A stretch of DNA of 64,000 nucleotides. Origin: Elusimicrobiota bacterium. Lineage in GTDB: Bacteria > Elusimicrobiota > Elusimicrobia > UBA1565 > UBA9628. The position numbers and the translations under genes were made by a program. Below are positions 30,001 to 37,000 of the stretch, in pieces. How positions within the stretch are numbered: the stretch's first letter is position 1; the number at the start of each line of letters is the position of its first letter. The stretch is taken from the NCBI GenBank assembly GCA_016191335.1, contig JACPOW010000035.1:26905-90904 (forward strand). The letters are read 5' to 3'. Under the pieces are notes generated by a model that was given only the letters and a program-made list of their open reading frames with translations, had not been told where the DNA came from and searched no databases.

Positions 30001-31089
30001 GATCGGCGAGGTGTTGTCCGTCGAGGTCCCGCCGATGACCGCCATCGTCGAGTAGGTCACGCCGTCGTTCGGCGGGTACAGGACGTAGGAGCCGGGACGC
30101 GTCGCGTCGAAGCTGAAGGTCGAGGAGGCGGTGGTGTAGTTGCCGGCGGCGTCGAGGGCCTGGGTCTCGACGCGCAAGCCGTTGTTGCGGTCCGGCCAGG
30201 CCACGGCCGACGCGTCGTAGCGCCAGGTGAAGACGCCCGACACCGGGGTCGAGTCGATGGCCGTGTTCCAGATGTCCGGGAAGCCCGGGCAGCCTGAGTC
30301 GACCCAATCCGGCAGGGTGAAGGACCCACAAGTGCCTGTCCCGCCCTTCCAATATTTATTGAGCGGGATGTCGTAGATGCGCACGCGCGGGAAGGTCACG
30401 TTGAACGCGCCGGGCGCCTGGTCCTCGGCGGTGCCGCTGATGGTCGGCAAGGTCTTGTAGCGCGAGCCGTTGAGCGGCAGGACGTTGGCGACCGCCGGCG
30501 AGGACACGTCGAAGCGGAAGATGTTCGCGGTGGTCGCGGTCTGGGTGTTCGCCGCGAGGTCGAAGGCGCGCGCCGAGATCTCGTACGACTTGCCGTCCTC
30601 GAGGCCGCCGGGCAGGTTGCTCGCCGGAGGCAGCTGGGTGTTCTTCGTCCACGGAGAGCCCGCGACCGGGGTCAGCCACGAGGCCTCGACGGCGCAGTTG
30701 GTGCCCCACGCGGCGCCGCTCCAGCAGTCGCCGGCGACGGTGCGCTTGATCTGGATCTGGCTGCCGCCGACGCCCGAGGCCGAGGCGCCGGGATCGCTCG
30801 CGACGCCGGTCACGGTCGGCAAGGTCTTGCCGTACGAATTGTTGGCCGGGAGCACGGCGGTCGCCACGGGCTTGGTCGTGTCCCACTTGACCGTGCTGGC
30901 GGGCGCGATCTGCTCGAGGCCGGCGTTGTTGATGGCCTTGACGATGAGGTTGTAGTTGCGGCCCGACGAGGCGGCGGGCGTCGGCGGCGTCGCGGTGAAG
31001 GTGTAGCTCGGCGCCGAGCCCGAGAGCGGCGCGTCGAACCACTTCGGCGTCACGGAGGAGAAGGTCGACGAGCCGCCGTCGTAGTACAT
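15055..31089 (-). CDS. Giant modular surface protein, C-terminal part (5344 codons; frame open further upstream to about 31.2 kb)
   Basis: In-frame translation upstream of the annotated ATG reads RVEDVFANGVSSNTFPYNTATPTVGVTGASVAYQEADTGMYYDGGSS, continuing the module series of the neighbouring ORF. Ends with FlgD-type Ig domain (VSNFPNPFDSRKGGDLGITKITYILNGDSDVTISIYDALGYLVKT...GGYVARIKVKAPGG). Confidence 0.9.
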   Translation of the reverse strand: MYYDGGSSTFSSVTPKWFDAPLSGSAPSYTFTATPPTPAASSGRNYNLIVKAINNAGLEQIAPASTVKWDTTKPVATAVLPANNSYGKTLPTVTGVASDPGASASGVGGSQIQIKRTVAGDCWSGAAWGTNCAVEASWLTPVAGSPWTKNTQLPPASNLPGGLEDGKSYEISARAFDLAANTQTATTANIFRFDVSSPAVANVLPLNGSRYKTLPTISGTAEDQAPGAFNVTFPRVRIYDIPLNKYWKGGTGTCGSFTLPDWVDSGCPGFPDIWNTAIDSTPVSGVFTWRYDASAVAWPDRNNGLRVETQALDAAGNYTTASSTFSFDATRPGSYVLYPPNDGVTYSTMAVIGGTSTDNTSPITDVGIKMWYVTGPTTYYWSPAVPHWAPGDPGFASIGGSAGPAATINPWAYNSTQNPDFNNPGSLNYAWKEGTHDGGNGKLFNIITAALDAAGNSQVVYSTRTFRFDNVPPVSAPVAPVNNAAYRSLVTLSGTSSDDVGTVASVALSILDEATTRYFNGTTFTSVPEVWLPILPANLFASSWTFTNGSLSFTTQRHYLVKSSATDNVGNVQSTIGSSRFLFDLDTPDSNVTNPSNLTTYEDTKILIGGSSDPNFTSGISGGGAGVVPSLGWHQGAVDVVVFRDTAPLIGGGPVAFGGYDGTGYFWNGSTWVTVAAAGGPIYVPATFTDAFGNWQYDGLTCPRLVPTDPCWVRGDPYVSWIRAKDNAGNVQSVIQSGPRFFISGVAQSFSVTVSSNPSTVGNDVTVTVTARDGPNGTGGVASSYSGTVKFLLDGAAGPETPDTADPQDDLHGLPANYTFTTGTGGDNGSRSFTIRMRKAGPRLLRVEQTDNSALFGVANLTALRKVGTRVQMIADCDPLGQQPAPGVVTPGSEGRSGAPRTRTAGQTVTYCAQITDDFYNLDSDSTTVVYVTDGDVNNSAVSADQYLVVPGSVSFSRVFVTADPVGHVVTSTGSGVTPNAANPATPVVVVGGAADRLLALFPNEIRVQGKFSVAPFGKDYGATDQVQAGSTISLRVYAVDPFYNGDATIAIPVTARVWTDSFTGSQSQTLQSGATTFVFAPVVAGTQSFTVQSASLPGATSVYYTPSPLKVWWAPPAKLQMLVEGQSAGPGKPPYTANPTTGGRLTAVPALLTAGVTTTITINLVDNYYNVVRATTPFMTQTASVTMPLSQLDFLNDANIQGRGLSPNPFQRTLNAGTTTFSFIPVTRNAGFQLRIIDTNLTGTYYSTDTVTGITVDANQPESLLVQMPGETYAEGTVTGKTGGASGLIAGNSYNVTLRAVDLYNNRANDGRSVRLSANDPYAVVPTPQSLALGQTIFAGFLPSAATGNLVVSGVDNDVIAPALTGQTVSTITVVPGTPNRMIIALTGQTLVPGKTVAPFGVTGVPTQSTAGVFFPATVYATDSRYNVVSTVTKPTIIVTADDPFASAVGSFAMNSGAASVPSILLRTAGTRVLTATDGGGGTDSLPTNGVSAGFDLLANNPTRLRVLTPAESRVPGSTTNGRSGPVHTAQAGFAFSATVDIADAFWNLTPGVTQQIRLVADDPFAVIVPTTQVVTTSATYTVTLKRAGSTILRAEMVDDLSLPTVSKDSSTAITVLAGTPSRLVAVLPGETFSQGSPTGKGGTPIAQTAGTGFDVQVGVVDGFFNLVPGRPADVQLTFPTDPYAPAVSTAAINVGAGFTAPMTVSLRRAATGHYVSALDFGASGLSSDPQSSTFTVLPAAPIGLQLLLAGQTAVPGSGNYPNGGAAGVISTPTAGTPLSGTVNLVDRYMNLSPAGARPLVYLNTNDPYDIDPSTSALIGGTLPVALNFVTKTAGATVLVAPQDTVPDRVCTGNGPSNICLAQAPAAASIPFRVFASTAIGLQVTLPGETQKPGKCDYLPGVVCRTLLPAEGLAGKDGTPNQYVVTSPAMTADVWLVDQFYNPVSDIAAGPSQDTNPPAVMPTVRLSFPYDTAAGVPPAAALILGNRQFNFSPLTAATGYTVVASTTAASAVFFSSRPSAAFAVQPGPINHLVWSGLPTTAVAGVTFSGVLSAHDQYDNVLSTGPNAYRANVTFKGEVFGGNQDPIFSPSSVLFSSTTDLGSKSLPGFLALKKAGVRWVEAHETLNAALTSEMGGDSVRPLITVSPAAPDSIKVTPTADVQQDVGTLVPSAPGSLAITGQLTDAFDNPITSTQTVYVEVVSTVGASGRLSVGGVDVGYSTTVVSDSLGQVGISTAIRYFVSSNAGDSARIWIGTMTAPSNLAGFIAAQKDISGAIVSVGGPASQIVFVTTPTAVTVGINEVSGAGGIYVIQRLDDFGNVTRFGTTPISLAVAETAVHTARGYNLGLFGNIGDYGFRDASNSQFITGFSIDPGFTGAETSFRYHDRMSSYSGPSPSSNTAEGGRPGLWSIQIKVGVAVKATHPLRTDPDVIKTVAFGNPVRNLVAGRVVDFSNNPGIFRPQLQDIFSNPAVTTAPVVVTLSTGSRRASYYNDYVGFSRSSDAFAGSRVAAPSFLVSTQTVDIPIGSYSATFYYLDTTASNGYALPGSPTISLTSPGLFSSAQEVSVSPDGIDGLAISTGAGQALLAGATSQIFTLEASDYYGNPSPVRPGQDLGLGYVQVRLESDSLGQIAFSTPTPGNFISTSAVAYILVNQSATSFYLIDTLLTTGSTAEITATGITYPTWNVARASYTVLPGQPAQIGWYNPPRRLVAGTTVQYVLGVPTNTVIAAELRDKFGNVTTSTATFTMRYTSPGLTTYGGVDPTAVIIATAPTGWRNLNALSLDVPIPGGAALSQAPMYAWDTIAGGTTIQAQALLGGNDVFTPITQVQTITPGPAAYMTLHHPYTPLAPLPVTNPGTIVVKARDKFGNVAAGDPQNGNYYTGIVSFMSSGSTTTVTLRDPIANATYHIFTPAEQGVFANLSVTDIIQEVLKVRTSDQYNPAIYGITADGARTGLPSNVALRSDGDVELVGIVVTPKDLAPESTPPPNGPIPGDKIAAGVTKKTLNQGDGNVPGESPDPIPMMRLSMQVAATQASALASSLSSMRVQSRAEGNFDNLKVTELGLWFDANANGRFDPPPAGDIMLGTGAYDGSGTWYFGSATFGQTALEIVDPVNTVINNTNRNFFLTVRLSTTGYAPNELPASFGLQLQDPSNITLATGLQVRIAADNFAIRTATSSVERQPARINVQATDINAWWQPPSLTLSSYSYINQGMTNVGVARLDLWTDAFSGVISKITLSHQGGGLDQHISKVRLYLDTQPNQITTPGNGTFEFSIDKQVAEATFPSGETGQVSLTINDPTGMNGTILTSTKTYFVAFDIAASAAEGQRHGVKITNSQIVPLSGNGVINTSFAQFTSTDVPVIATPDQVVLTDWNRQGVVGSTQTDSIPSRISQNDRNQPVAKLTLRVNSGAAEWTGLKLDRWLPSGINNGAVSSNKATDVTNIRVWLDRNGDGLLQTSTDTQVSPQNSTLHVFPTAIISTPVAPGDTMIYVDQIGLMFPADNPFPNDQVSRLVLNDGQTDEGLKEVVLCTGLDQTNGIYTNCARGQEGTTAQAYSTGTILSGPARIPIQALVGGGGQVVETVKLDYFVTYDLHPLATVSTQANIGLAIPNTSYIQIKDPKTISGLNVALPSLGGRSASFISQVTEYADFVKVTSSDTFDGAIGPFAQQKSTVAVASILVQADVADAPWRWLLVYATGTATSGGAVATDVDSTQLWYDANNDGLFNPPSGDILVGSGTFGNYQGLPLVSQIVLSPVRKIITAALAAQPQRYFVAYHISETALPTDPLTQKPRSLGVTILPSSLPTNDPVNDNVFQNALALPNRYDPSSPLPFYSKARDIVAAPQTMYVRATPYFSTSSGTFPAPLLTTPILALPAGTIESSWILTSTMGLPSPAPGTTAYALVDGEIIGYTAFNAAVPAILNVERGALNTLPSAHSTGAVISPTINQGDANVAAVRLDVWTQAFQVQLSEIRFNRSLPTGLNGDDPDLSAVRVYKSIDGIFKRDPVTGINAGDIPLCEARFGTPPDTSGRATIPINDPNIGSPGYMIVTSTPTTLYVAFDVSPSAKFSHPTLTPPNEVVGVSVSDPARFKLTPTLAGHNTVFVGTAPIASPTFVIGPTVNQVTATFDQISGNTAKQNDKNVAMLRINMKTDRNTALVQKLRFTRTGTPGSLDSDVTILKVWADSNGNAVFDPADSTVTALGDRPYLLSFGNETFSSGTVTITLRTPIVVSTTPADYFLTYDISQFAAEGNGLGVAMLAPSYFTVQVPNTVLLPQTSFTSNPLLQVTKVTSRVILGVSDIAAGIRGVTQAQSNVSLLRFSMATDIALAPWRALRLERGGGSQDTSKPLGRNTDVKFVRLFKDINQDDTLDVNDVNISEANTTLAVAVSSTTNPPFDLVVASTKGFPLDSSNQMIGGRLWVNSAELMTYSGPGCQTAFTPGIDNITGKPCVTVTSRGDNLGLGPTPRLNLTVGTAVKKVDVFDQNADANVQTLVTLNGDQYVGPTAQAFFVAYDIGDSAIQNDLVNVTIRDPSWIGLPRGDNADVLMLTGITRTNPLGTGSTSYPYVGGNVPISPITLAVDGFSLAPAGAGQGDANVPVAQLNLQTSSDFVNIAAIRIKQTGTILTSTTAMTGDGTVSRIKAWLDNGDRVFTPATDALMGELVASSTGAFSNGIALVPLTVNSIPYLRVTTKTAVMFFTADVGFIDRSGASTLNQTAGFQLANFTDLIDPGGAPLTAAPDPLRRPPLSSKEFLVAMLTVPGVSVSSAVPPIIMTRAGTGVPGAAVGYPAYALVDQTNCNNGKDPVNPRNNICYDSNANPLPNQAKWICQNGLPWPANCGGSPPLIDVNGDGSPDNFKVGESSRPTSVSLLGDGNATTDLTGTGILDVDINKDGIVDLVIFSAGSNKPSFRIGLDIADQGNLAKTAPDPGQGLSPSAWAKSAGSLSFNLPVTGTSGYYQVAVGAYYDDPIGITHKWSSVTAVNVAGLSVASYGVMAGSEPITSATLTNLVLEIPNVTRLTQTLTQETTFFTVVSNTGLLGKTDGSGLVYIGSEIMRVKRGPTSNTFEVIYQDGDPPPYTGRGLRGSAPIIHTSGELVSDAGAILFAQFVSAQGSVSPPQPMWVYRVDPSAPTTPGSAVPLEQGKPTFAVKWTPSQQFVSGVAAYEVQERGGDPKNLSETVIWRTINVVPSRLTTYNVGDPSFPGEGPRKPGQFFSYRVRAISGAGVASNWSPLAASAGTGITSEIVTGVSNFPNPFDSRKGGDLGITKITYILNGDSDVTISIYDALGYLVKTISSPPGTEGGKLGQNFVPWNGRNDAGVAVSKGGYVARIKVKAPGGSATVIRKIGVIH

Positions 31090-34000
31090 CCCGGTATCGG
31101 CCTCCTGGTAGGCGACCGAGGCCCCGGTGACGCCGACCGTCGGGGTCGCGGTGTTGTAAGGGAAGGTGTTCGAGCTGACCCCGTTGGCGAAGACGTCCTC
31201 GACGCGGGCGCGGTGTAGTTGCCCGACGGCGTCGCGTTGTCGCGCGCGCGCACCCAGACCTTGTAGCCGAACTGGCTGGTCAGCGGCGGGGCGTTGACCT
31301 CCCAGAACGTCGAGGGCACCGAGTACAGGCCGCCGCGGTCGCCGCCGGTGATCGCGAACCAGTTCGGCACGCCCGGCGAGGCGCAGGCCGCGGCCGTGAA
31401 GGTGCCGCCCGCGATGGTGCCGTTCCAGCAGGCGTTGTTAGGGCCGTTCTCGATGATGCCGATCTCGATCTGGCCGGCGGTCGAGACTCCGGCCAGCGCG
31501 TCCGTCGCGGTGCCGCGGATCTTCGCGAGCGTGGAGATCACCGAGTAGGGGCTCGGCGCGGTGAAGCCCGCGACCGCCCCGGCCAGGTCGACGGTGAAGG
31601 TCGAGGCCTTCACCGGGTCGTAGAAGGCCTCGGGGTTTCCGACCGCGAGGGCGTCATCGACGCCGGAGACGTTCATGTAGTAGGAGACGCCGTTCTGCAG
31701 GCCGGTCGTGGGATTGTCGGTCGACGGCGGCAGATTCAACGCCAAAGTCCAGCTGCTCACGTGGACCTTCAGGCCTTCGGACGTCGTCAACTCGGTCGGC
31801 AGGCCGGTCCAACCCGCGCCGTTCCAGTACCAGCCGTCGGTCAGGCGCGTCAGGCGCAGGCGGATGTTGAAGACCGCGCCCCAGTTGCCGAGCGGCAGGT
31901 CGTAGGCCGTGCCCGTGACCTGCGGCAGCGCCGAGACGGTGGAGAAGGCCACCGGCAGGCGCACGTCGGTGTAAGGCGCCTCGGTGTCGTAGATCGTGGT
32001 CTGCGTGGAGTAGGTCGTCGAGTAGGTTCCCGCCTGGTTGATGGCGCGCGCCTCGACGCGGTACGACTCGCCGCTCACCCACGGCAGGCCGCTCGACAAA
32101 GTCCAGTTCGTCCACAGCGGGTTGGAGACCGAAGCCGCGTCGAACCAGGCCGCGTCGCCCTGCGTCGCGGGGTCGAGGTCGAAGGGGTGGGCCCCGCCCG
32201 GGTTGGAGTGGCGGTTGATGCCGGTCGTGCGGGTCACGCGCACCTGGACCTTGGCCAAGGAGGTCGGGATGGCGTCGTTCGCCGTGCCGGCCAAGGCGGA
32301 CAGGTCGCTGCGGCGGAGCGTCGAGGGCACGGTGACGCCGACCGTCGGGGTCGCGGTGTTGTAAGTGAAGGTGTTCGAGCTGACCCCGTTGGCGAAGACG
32401 TCCTGCGTGTTGCCCGCGTTGTCCTGAGCGCGCGCGATCACGCTGTAGCTCTCGCCCGTCGTGTACGGGTTCGGGGTCGGCGTGTAGGTCCAGGCGCCCG
32501 GCAGGCCGGAGGCCGGGACGAAGTTCGGGCAGGGCACGGTGAAGCCCGCGCCGTACACGTAGCACAGGTTGGTGGCGAGACGCTCGATGGACACGGCGAC
32601 GGTCGAGACGTTCGTCGCCGCGCGCGGGCCGCCGCCATCGGGGTCGGGGTCGCTCGACGCGCCGGTGATCGCGAAGCCGCCGGTGCGGTAGCCGCCATCG
32701 ACCGGGATGGCCACCGTCGCCGTCGGGCTCGAGGAATCGAAGCGGAAGTTGAAGTTCTGGTCGCGCTGGTTGCCGGCCTTGTCGAGCGTGCGCGCGCGCA
32801 GGAGGTACAGCTGGCCGTCGGCGAGCGTCGGATAGTTCCAGGTCCAGTTGTCCGAGGCCCCGAGGACGTAGGTGCTCGTCGTGAAGAAGGTGGGCGCGCC
32901 CGCCGTCCAGACCGAGCCGTCGTACCAGTTCCCGAGCCCGGCGCCCGAGGAGATGGCGAGCTTGAGGTAAGAGATGCCGGCCGGCGCGTCGGTCGCGGTG
33001 CCGGCGATGCTGGCGATCTGCGGGCCGAGCGCGCCCGCCGCCGGGACCGTCACCGCGGCCGTGGCCGCGTCGGTGTCGAAGCGGAACGCCGCCGAGGAGA
33101 TCGCGGTCTGGACGTTCGTCGCGATGTCGGTGGCCGACGAGCGCAGGACGTACTCCTGGGCATGGACCCAGGGTTGAGACGGGAAGGCGAACGACCACGC
33201 GCCGACCGTGCCCTGGGCGCCGAACCAGGCCGCCGGGCAGGGCTGGTTGAAGGCGTTGGTCGCCGGGTTGTAGCACTGGCCGCCGGCGAGGTCGAGGATG
33301 GAGAGCATCACCGTCGAAACCGCGACGTTGTCGAAGGATGTTCCGTTGAACGAGGGCATCGAGTTGGAGAACGAGCCGTCCTTCGGGCCGATGATGCCCG
33401 CCAAGGGAGGCGTGTTGTCGAAGGTGAAGGTCGAGCCGCGCGGCGAATCCCACGCCTCGGTGTTCCCCCCTCCGCCCGCGTTGTCCTTGCCGGCGACGGT
33501 CAGGTAGTAGGACACGCCCGAGATCAACTGGCCGGGACCCGGGACCGGGATGTTGCCCGAAACGAAGTTCCAGGAGGACACGTACACGACCACGCCTTGG
33601 CCGATGTTAAGATCGACGATGGCCGGGTTCCACCCGCCGAAGCCGTCCCAGTACTTGCCGTCGTCCAAGCGTTTGAGGCGCGCGAACATCTCCGAGACGA
33701 CTCCGGGGTTGCCCGCCGGGAAGTCGGCGGCCGTGCCGGTGATCGCGGGCAGGGTCTTGACCACCGAGCCGTTGGCCGGGACGGTGACGCCAGACTCCGG
33801 CGTGAGGACGTCGTAGACGAGGGTCCGGCTCGAGTACGGCACCGAGAAGGTGCCGGCCTGGTTCTGCGAGCGGGCGACGATGGTGTAGGTGCTGCCGTTG
33901 AGGAAGGGCACCGCGCTCGACACCGACCAGCTCGTCCAATCCACGGCATAGGTCGCGTCGAACCAGGCCAGGTCGCCGTTGATCTGGTTGAAGCTCAGGC

Positions 34001-37000
34001 CCGCCGCGGGGTTCGCGTACACGTTGCTGTCGTTGAGGACGCGGATCTGGACCTTGCGCACGCTGTTGGGCGCGGTGGCCGACGCCGTCCCCGCGATCGT
34101 CGCCGGGACGGTCAGCTTCTGGCGGTTCGGAGCGCCGGCGTCGGGCGGGGTCACCACCGTCACGAGCGGCTTGGTCGAGTCGTAGGCGAAGGTGACGGGC
34201 GCGGCCGGGACCTCGGTGTTGCCGGTCGCGGCGCCCACGGCCTTGTCCTCGGCGAAGACCTCGAGCGTGTAGCTCAGGCCGTCCTGCCAGGTCAAGGTCG
34301 AGACGATCGAGTTGAAGCTCCACGAGTTGGTGCCCGGGGCGTAAGCCGCCGTGCTCTGGGCCACCGCCACGGTCCAGGTGCTGGCCAGCTGGTCCCAGTA
34401 GAAGTTGTTGTCCGTGCGCTTGAGCTGGATCTTGACGTTCTTGATGCCGGCGCCGTTCGCCCCGAACTGGTCGAGCGTGGCGCCCGTCAAGGTGGGCGGG
34501 ACCGCGAGGAACGCGCCGACCGTCGGGAAGGACACCGACGAGACGGGCGAGGAGCGGTCGATGTTGAACTGGCGGAGCTGGAAGGGCGTCTCGCGCACCG
34601 CGGCGTAGTTGATGCCCGTGGCCTTCACCGTGAACGTCGTGTTGTTGACGGCGGACCAGTCCGGCATGAACTCACCGCCGGGCGGGTAGCTCCAGTTGCC
34701 GCCGCTCGGCGTGACCACGCGCGTGTTGATGCCGTTGTCGACAAGGCAGGGGACCCAGTTGAAGCCCGCCCCGCCGCCCCAGCACTCGCCGGTGTCCGCG
34801 CGCTTGACCTGCAGCTCGACGGAGGACGTCACGCCGTTGGCCGTACCGGCCAGGGCGTTGAGGGCGTTGTAGAACTGGAGGCTGACCGGGGAGGTGATCG
34901 CGGTGACGGCGGGCGGCGGCAGGAAGCGCACGCGGCTGTAGGCCGGCTGCCCGGCGGTCGGCAGCGGCGAGGCGTTGCCCGCGCGGTCGGAGGCGCTCGA
35001 GTTGATGACGTAGTAGGAGCCGACGAACAGGTTCGCGTTGATCGTGGCCGAGTTGAACTGCCACTCGCCGCTGCCCGGGTTGTAGGTCGTCGGGTTCCAG
35101 ACCACGCTCGGCGACCAGTTGTTCAAAGCCGCGTTGAAGTACAGGCCGGCGAACGGGTCGCCGTTGCCGGTGTTCTCCGCGAAGACGCTGACGAACACGG
35201 CGCGCACGTCCGACGAGGACGAGTTGATCTTGAAGTCGACGGCGGTGCCGATGATGGAGGCCAGGCTCGTCGTGTCCAGGCCGTCGGTCGGGATGGTGAT
35301 GCCCGAGGTGGGCGGCGTGCCGTCGAAGGTGATCGTCGCGAGTCCCACCATGTAGTTCGGGAAGACGCCGGTGTTGCCCGCCAGGTCGGCGGCGAACACG
35401 CGCACCGCGTACTGGCGGCCGTTGGGCGAGGCGTCGCCGCGCACCCAGTCCGTGGGCAGCGCGGTCAGGGACCAGGAGCTGGCGTGGACGACGGCGGTGG
35501 TGCTGATCGCCCCCGCCTGCCAGCCCAAGCCATCCCAGTAGCGCAGGCCGCCCGGGATCGCGTGGGCGGGCGCGGCCTGGTCGGAGACGTCCTCGATCTG
35601 CACGCGGACCAGGTTGATGCCCGACGCGATGAGACCCGGAGCCACCAGGGGCTCGGTGAAGGTGCCCGAGGACAAGGTCAAGGTCGTCGTGCTGATGTAG
35701 CTCGCGTGGAGCGGGGTGTCGAACGCGGCCGAGGGCGTGGAGCGGTCCACGACGAAGGTCGTCGTCGAGTACACGGTGTCCGTGAAGCCCTGAAGGTCGG
35801 CCGCGCGGGAGATCACCTCGTAGCGGTAGCCATCCCAGAAGTTACCGTCGTTGATGGCCGCGCCCTGACTCTGGAAGGTCTGCACCGTCTGGGGCGCGCC
35901 GCCCAAGGTCGTGGGCAAGTTGAAAGGCTGGTCGGCGATGTTCCAGCCCACGCCGTCCCAGTAGCGGCGGGTGTTGACCGAGTCGATCTGCACCGCCTTG
36001 AGCTTCACCTCGAGCAGGCCCACGCCCTTCGTGGCGGCCAGCGCCTGGTCGTCGGCGGTGCCGAGGATGGGCGTGACGCCGCCGGTCAAAGCGGTATTGT
36101 TGGCCGGGTAGGTGAAGCCCGAGGTCGGGGCGAAGTAGTCCACCCGCATGGCCTTGCCCGTGCCCACCGTCGGCTCGACCGAGCCGCGGTTGTCGTTGCC
36201 GGCGCCGTCGATGCCGCGCGCGAAGACCTCGTAGGTGCGCGGCACGGCGTTCAAGGTCATGGCGGCGGCCAGGGCGGAGTCGACGAAGGTCCACGAGGAG
36301 ACGTGGATCGCCGCGGGGCGCCAGCAGGTCGCCGGGTTGTAGGAGACGAAGGCCGCGCCGTTCCAGAACGCGCCCAGAGGGTCGCGGACCGCGACCAGTA
36401 TCTGGAGGCCGGGCGGGGACACCGTCTCGGAGTAGGTGCCGGAGGACAGGACGAAGCCGGTCGCGTAGGACTGGTCGATGGGGCGCACGATGGTGGTCGT
36501 CGGCGCGAAGGCGTCGAAGGTGAAGAATTTAGTAACGTCCGCCTCGACGTTGCCCGCCTTGTCCGTCGCGCGCAGGTCGACCCTGTATTGCTCGCCGTCG
36601 CTCCAAGCGGGCAAGGTGTCCCCCGCCGGGTTCGACGGCGGGTAGGTCCAGGAGGCCGGATCGGCGGTGGTCGTGGACACGGTGCGATACGCCGGGGCCG
36701 GGTTGAAGCCCCCGCCCTGCCAGTAATCCCCGGTGCCGCCACTGTTACGGATCGCGATCTCGACCTTCGTCAGGCCGCTCTTGGCCTCGCTCGCGGGGAG
36801 GTTGACCCAGTCGAGAGCGGTACCCGACAGCGGCGTGCCCTGCCACGAGAGCGGGTAGAAGGACTGGCCGGGGACGGTGATCGTCGTCGAGGGCTTGTTG
36901 ACGTCGTACTTGAAGCTCACAGGCAGGCCGAAGCCGGAGTCGTTGCCCGCCAGGTCGACGGCCTTGGCGCGGAGCTGATAGGCCTTGTTGTCGATCCACG

